Assembly: GCA_019414545.1 (NCBI GenBank)
Contig: DXLV01000003.1
Span: 70,409 to 96,755 of the forward strand
Direction: 5' to 3'
DNA length: 26,347 bases
Source: Collinsella sp.
GTDB lineage: Bacteria > Actinomycetota > Coriobacteriia > Coriobacteriales > Coriobacteriaceae
Numbering within the stretch: the stretch's first letter is position 1; the number at the start of each line of letters is the position of its first letter. Of this stretch, positions 24,039 through 26,347 are shown piece by piece. Under the pieces are notes generated by a model. It had not been told where the DNA came from and did not search any database. It saw only the letters and a list, made by a program, of their open reading frames with translations. A program made the translations under genes and the position numbers.

Positions 24039-24354
24039 CTTTGCTAGAGCATATTTCTTACCATTAGTCAAGCACCATCTGTTTAAACGAAATAGCCTCA
24101 ACGCGAGCACATTTGTGTCTGTTTAAAACCGGCAATAATGAACAGCGTGCTCAATTCGGTCATGTAAATAGATCAGCTATCAATCCTCAGCAGCAAATCA
24201 GCCAAAATACTGGAATGTAATCAGCTTGTAACAAAACAAGACGTTTAAACAAATAATGCTACCTTTTGCAGTTTTTCAAACAATTCTGCTGTATTTGCAG
24301 CTATACTCCATAACTGTCGTGTAGGAATTACGTAGACAAAAAGGAGGTTATGTG
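24039..24354 (+). promoter_or_regulatory. AT-rich upstream region of the PTS operon
   Basis: This 316-base stretch has no gene and is much richer in A+T than its surroundings. GTTTAAAC occurs at 24081-24088 and 24243-24250, with a third near-copy GTTTAAAA at 24121-24128; two are preceded by CT. TTTGCAG occurs twice (about 24265-24271 and 24294-24300). TATACT at 24302-24307 is a plausible -10, with no clear -35. AAGGAGG at 24341-24347 is the ribosome-binding site for the first PTS gene. The repeats look like operator sites for an unknown regulator. Confidence 0.45.
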
Positions 24355-25344
24355 ATGGTAAGTATTGTTCTTGCTAGCCATGGTGACTTGGCGGCTGGAA
24401 TCAAGCAGACGGGCTCGATGGTCTTTGGCGATCAGCCGTCTGTTGCCGTGGTCTCGCTCGAGCCGAGCATGGGCCCCGACGACTTCCGTGCCAAGGTCGA
24501 GGAGGCAATCGCTTCCTTCGAGGACCAGGAGCAGGTGCTCTTCCTCGTTGATCTGTGGGGCGGCACGCCGTTCAACCAGATCAGCGGGCTCATCGAGGGC
24601 CACGATTCCTGGGCTATCGTCACCGGTGTCAACCTGCCTATGCTCATCGAGGCATATTCGCAGCGCTTTGACGCAAAGAACACTGCACATGCGATCGCAA
24701 AACATCTCGTGACTGAGGCTAAGGCCGGCGTGCGCGTCAAGCCCGAGTCTCTGGAGCCCGAGGAGAAGAAGCCGGCTGCGGCCGCCGCTGCTCCTGCGGG
24801 TGCCATTCCTCCGGGAACGGTGATCGGCGACGGGCACATCAAGATCGCCCACGTCCGTATCGACACGCGCCTGCTGCATGGTCAGGTGGCCACCACGTGG
24901 ACCAAGCAGATCAACCCCAACCGCATCATCGTGGTCTCCGACGGCGTTGCTCACGACGAGCTCCGCAAGACCATGATCGAGCAGGCTGCCCCTCCGGGAG
25001 TCCACGCCAACGTCGTGCCTATCAAGAAGATGGCCGAGGTCGTCAAGGACACGCGCTTTGGCGACACCAAGGCGATGCTGCTGTTCGAGAACCCGCAGGA
25101 TCTGCTCAGGGCCATCGAGGCCGGCGTCGACATCAAGGAAGCCAACATCGGTTCCATGGCCCACTCCAAGGGCAAGGTCGTCGTCACTAACGCTGTCGCT
25201 ATGGGCGATGACGATGTCAAGACCATCGAGGCTCTCAAGGCCAAGGGCGTCAAGTTCGAGGTCCGCAAGGTTCCTTCGGATTCCTCCGAGGATCTCGACG
25301 CCATGTTGAAGAAAGCTAAGGCCGAACTGGCCGCTCAAGCATAG
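24355..25344 (+). CDS. mannose-family PTS EIIAB component
   Basis: A soluble phosphocarrier of the Man (mannose/fructose/sorbose) PTS family. It passes phosphate from HPr to the sugar entering through IIC/IID. The 329-residue protein is a IIA-IIB fusion. The IIA domain (1-130) carries phospho-His9 in VLASHGDLA with LVDLWGGTPFN. A Pro/Ala-rich linker (about 135-160) leads to the IIB domain (about 163-325) with phospho-His175 in RIDTRLLHGQV. A shared IIAB resembles E. coli ManX. The ATG at 24355 is preferred to the GTG at 24352 because AAGGAGG then has 7-base spacing. An out-of-frame ATG-TGA minimal start-stop overlaps at 24350. The sugar cannot be told from sequence alone; mannose or glucose-type hexoses and N-acetylated amino sugars are typical. 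Confidence 0.95.
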   Translation: MVSIVLASHGDLAAGIKQTGSMVFGDQPSVAVVSLEPSMGPDDFRAKVEEAIASFEDQEQVLFLVDLWGGTPFNQISGLIEGHDSWAIVTGVNLPMLIEAYSQRFDAKNTAHAIAKHLVTEAKAGVRVKPESLEPEEKKPAAAAAAPAGAIPPGTVIGDGHIKIAHVRIDTRLLHGQVATTWTKQINPNRIIVVSDGVAHDELRKTMIEQAAPPGVHANVVPIKKMAEVVKDTRFGDTKAMLLFENPQDLLRAIEAGVDIKEANIGSMAHSKGKVVVTNAVAMGDDDVKTIEALKAKGVKFEVRKVPSDSSEDLDAMLKKAKAELAAQA

Positions 25345-25362
25345 TAAAGGAGGGTCCGATAC

Positions 25363-26181
25363 ATGTCTGCAATCACTATTCTGCTTGTTGCGATTGTCGC
25401 GTTGCTTGCCGGTATGGAAGGCATTCTGGATGAGTTCCAGTTCCATCAGCCGCTCGTGGCATGCACGCTTATCGGTCTCGTAACCGGTCACCTTCAGGAG
25501 GGCATCCTCCTGGGCGGTTCGCTCCAGATGATGGCCCTTGGCTGGGCTAACGTCGGCGCCGCCGTCGCGCCTGACGCCGCTCTGGCCTCGGTCGCTTCTT
25601 CGATCATCATGGTGCTCGCCCTCAACGGTGGCGCCACCGATTCGGCCAAGGCCGTTACCGCCGCCATCGCCGTCGCCGTCCCGCTGTCGGTCGCTGGTCT
25701 GTTCCTGACCATGATCTGCCGTACCCTGGCTACCGCTATGGTTCACGCCATGGACGCCTGCGCCGAGAAGGGCGACTTCGCCGGCATCGAGCGTTGGCAG
25801 TACGCCGGCATCCTCATGCAGGGTGTTCGTATCGCCATCCCGGCAGTACTTCTGTGCATCATCCCGGCCGAGGCCGTTACCAACGCGCTTAACGCTATGC
25901 CCGATTGGCTGTCCGGCGGCATGGCTGTCGGCGGCGGCATGGTCGCTTCCGTCGGTTACGCCATGGTCATCAACATGATGGCCACCAAGGAGACCTGGCC
26001 GTTCTTCATCCTCGGCTTTGTCCTTGCTGCCATCCCTCAGCTCACGCTGATCGCCCTTGGCCTCATCGGCATCTCCCTTGCCCTCATCTACCTTGGCCTT
26101 AAGGATCTGGCCAAGCAGGGTGGCGGCATGGGCGGTGGCTCCGGTGACCCGCTCGGCGACATTCTGAACGATTACGAGTAG
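25363..26181 (+). CDS. mannose-family PTS EIIC component
   Basis: The 272-residue membrane permease that, with IID, forms the sugar channel of the Man PTS. The sequence is nearly all hydrophobic helices. It opens with the family pattern ITILLVAIVALLAGMEGILDEFQFHQPLVACTLIGLV, then the conserved GHLQEGILLGGSLQMMALGWANVGAAVAPDAALASV. Further membrane segments lead to a Gly-rich C-terminal tail (GGGMGGGSGDPLGD). AAAGGAGGG (25346-25354) precedes the ATG by about 8 bases. It is 18 bases downstream of the IIAB stop, clearly the same operon. It corresponds to ManY of E. coli. Confidence 0.95.
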   Translation: MSAITILLVAIVALLAGMEGILDEFQFHQPLVACTLIGLVTGHLQEGILLGGSLQMMALGWANVGAAVAPDAALASVASSIIMVLALNGGATDSAKAVTAAIAVAVPLSVAGLFLTMICRTLATAMVHAMDACAEKGDFAGIERWQYAGILMQGVRIAIPAVLLCIIPAEAVTNALNAMPDWLSGGMAVGGGMVASVGYAMVINMMATKETWPFFILGFVLAAIPQLTLIALGLIGISLALIYLGLKDLAKQGGGMGGGSGDPLGDILNDYE

Positions 26182-26197
26182 GAGGGGAGTGATACAT

Positions 26198-26347
26198 ATG
26201 GCAGAGAACAAGATTCAGCTCACCAAGGCTGACCGTAAGAAGGTTTGCTTCCGTCATCAGTTCCTTCAGGGCTCGTGGAACTACGAGCGTATGCAGAACG
26301 GCGGCTGGTGCTTCGCAATGATCCCTGCGATCAAGAAGCTCTACACC
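26198..26347 (+). CDS. mannose-family PTS EIID component (5' part, cut by window end)
   Basis: The first 50 codons only. After MAENKIQLTKADRKKV comes the IID start pattern: a CFRHQFLQGSWNYERMQNGG stretch followed by CFAMIPAIKKLY, typical of the N-terminal cytoplasmic helix of Man-family IID (ManZ-like). GGAGGGGAG (about 26181-26189) precedes the ATG. It is 16 bases downstream of the IIC stop and completes the IIAB-IIC-IID order. The rest lies beyond the window, so the full length and any downstream genes cannot be judged. Confidence 0.93.
   Translation, partial: MAENKIQLTKADRKKVCFRHQFLQGSWNYERMQNGGWCFAMIPAIKKLYT

Noticed and set aside
24302..24350. Sigma-54 promoter for the PTS operon
   Set aside because: Man-family PTS operons in Firmicutes often use sigma-54, but no GG/GC-type -24/-12 pair was visible and actinobacteria generally lack sigma-54.

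Overview
The window is gene-dense, high-GC bacterial chromosome. It most likely comes from a Coriobacteriia (Actinomycetota) gut anaerobe, with Collinsella the best guess. The reasons are an Actinobacteria-type heat-shock locus ending in a MerR-family HspR, a mannose-family PTS typical of fermentative gut bacteria, several iron-sulfur redox proteins, and strong G/C at third codon positions. The genus is inferred from style, not from a database match.

Layout. 1-3994: the de novo NAD operon nadA-nadB-nadC-niaR. Its promoter is embedded in a perfect 19-bp-arm palindrome, probably the operator of the niacin-sensing repressor encoded last in the operon. 4004-4043: bidirectional terminator shared with a convergent 2[4Fe-4S] ferredoxin gene (4084-4269, minus). 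4270-4812: long intergenic stretch holding the ferredoxin promoter and the heat-shock promoter. 4813-9113: dnaK-grpE-dnaJ-hspR. 9114-9400: a nested palindromic element. 9401-11701: aconitase-family hydratase. 11702-13826: an accessory pocket with two divergent genes for small membrane-anchored/exported proteins of unknown function, bracketed by three copies of one hairpin element plus a 21-bp-arm palindrome. 13827-16454: clpB, whose promoter carries the same operator-like motif as dnaK. 16584-16778: small acidic/proline-rich protein. 17004-18500 (minus): acidic single-pass membrane protein. 18755-20488 (minus): a polytopic membrane protein and its TetR-type regulator. 20678-23455: a 925-residue flavin/iron-sulfur oxidoreductase divergent from tetR, with two matching palindromes between them. 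23552-23980: hypA. 24355-26347 (end): mannose-family PTS genes IIAB, IIC and the start of IID.

How the genes fit together. NadA and NadB make quinolinate, NadC converts it to nicotinate mononucleotide, and NiaR probably closes the feedback loop. DnaK-GrpE-DnaJ and ClpB form one disaggregation system, and HspR probably represses both promoters through the shared motif. The TetR gene, the membrane protein and the oxidoreductase look like one inducible redox module with unknown inducer and substrate.

The most unusual signal is a set of intergenic hairpins with unrelated stems that all enclose a 13-nt loop (14 in one copy) beginning GGGG or, inverted, ending CCCC. They occur at 9130, 11877, 12744, 13549 and 23983. 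In one copy the loop is inverted relative to its flanks, and in two loci a complement of the loop lies just downstream, so alternative structures are possible. This may be a family of REP-like mobile palindromes. No transposase, tRNA, rRNA or CRISPR array was seen.
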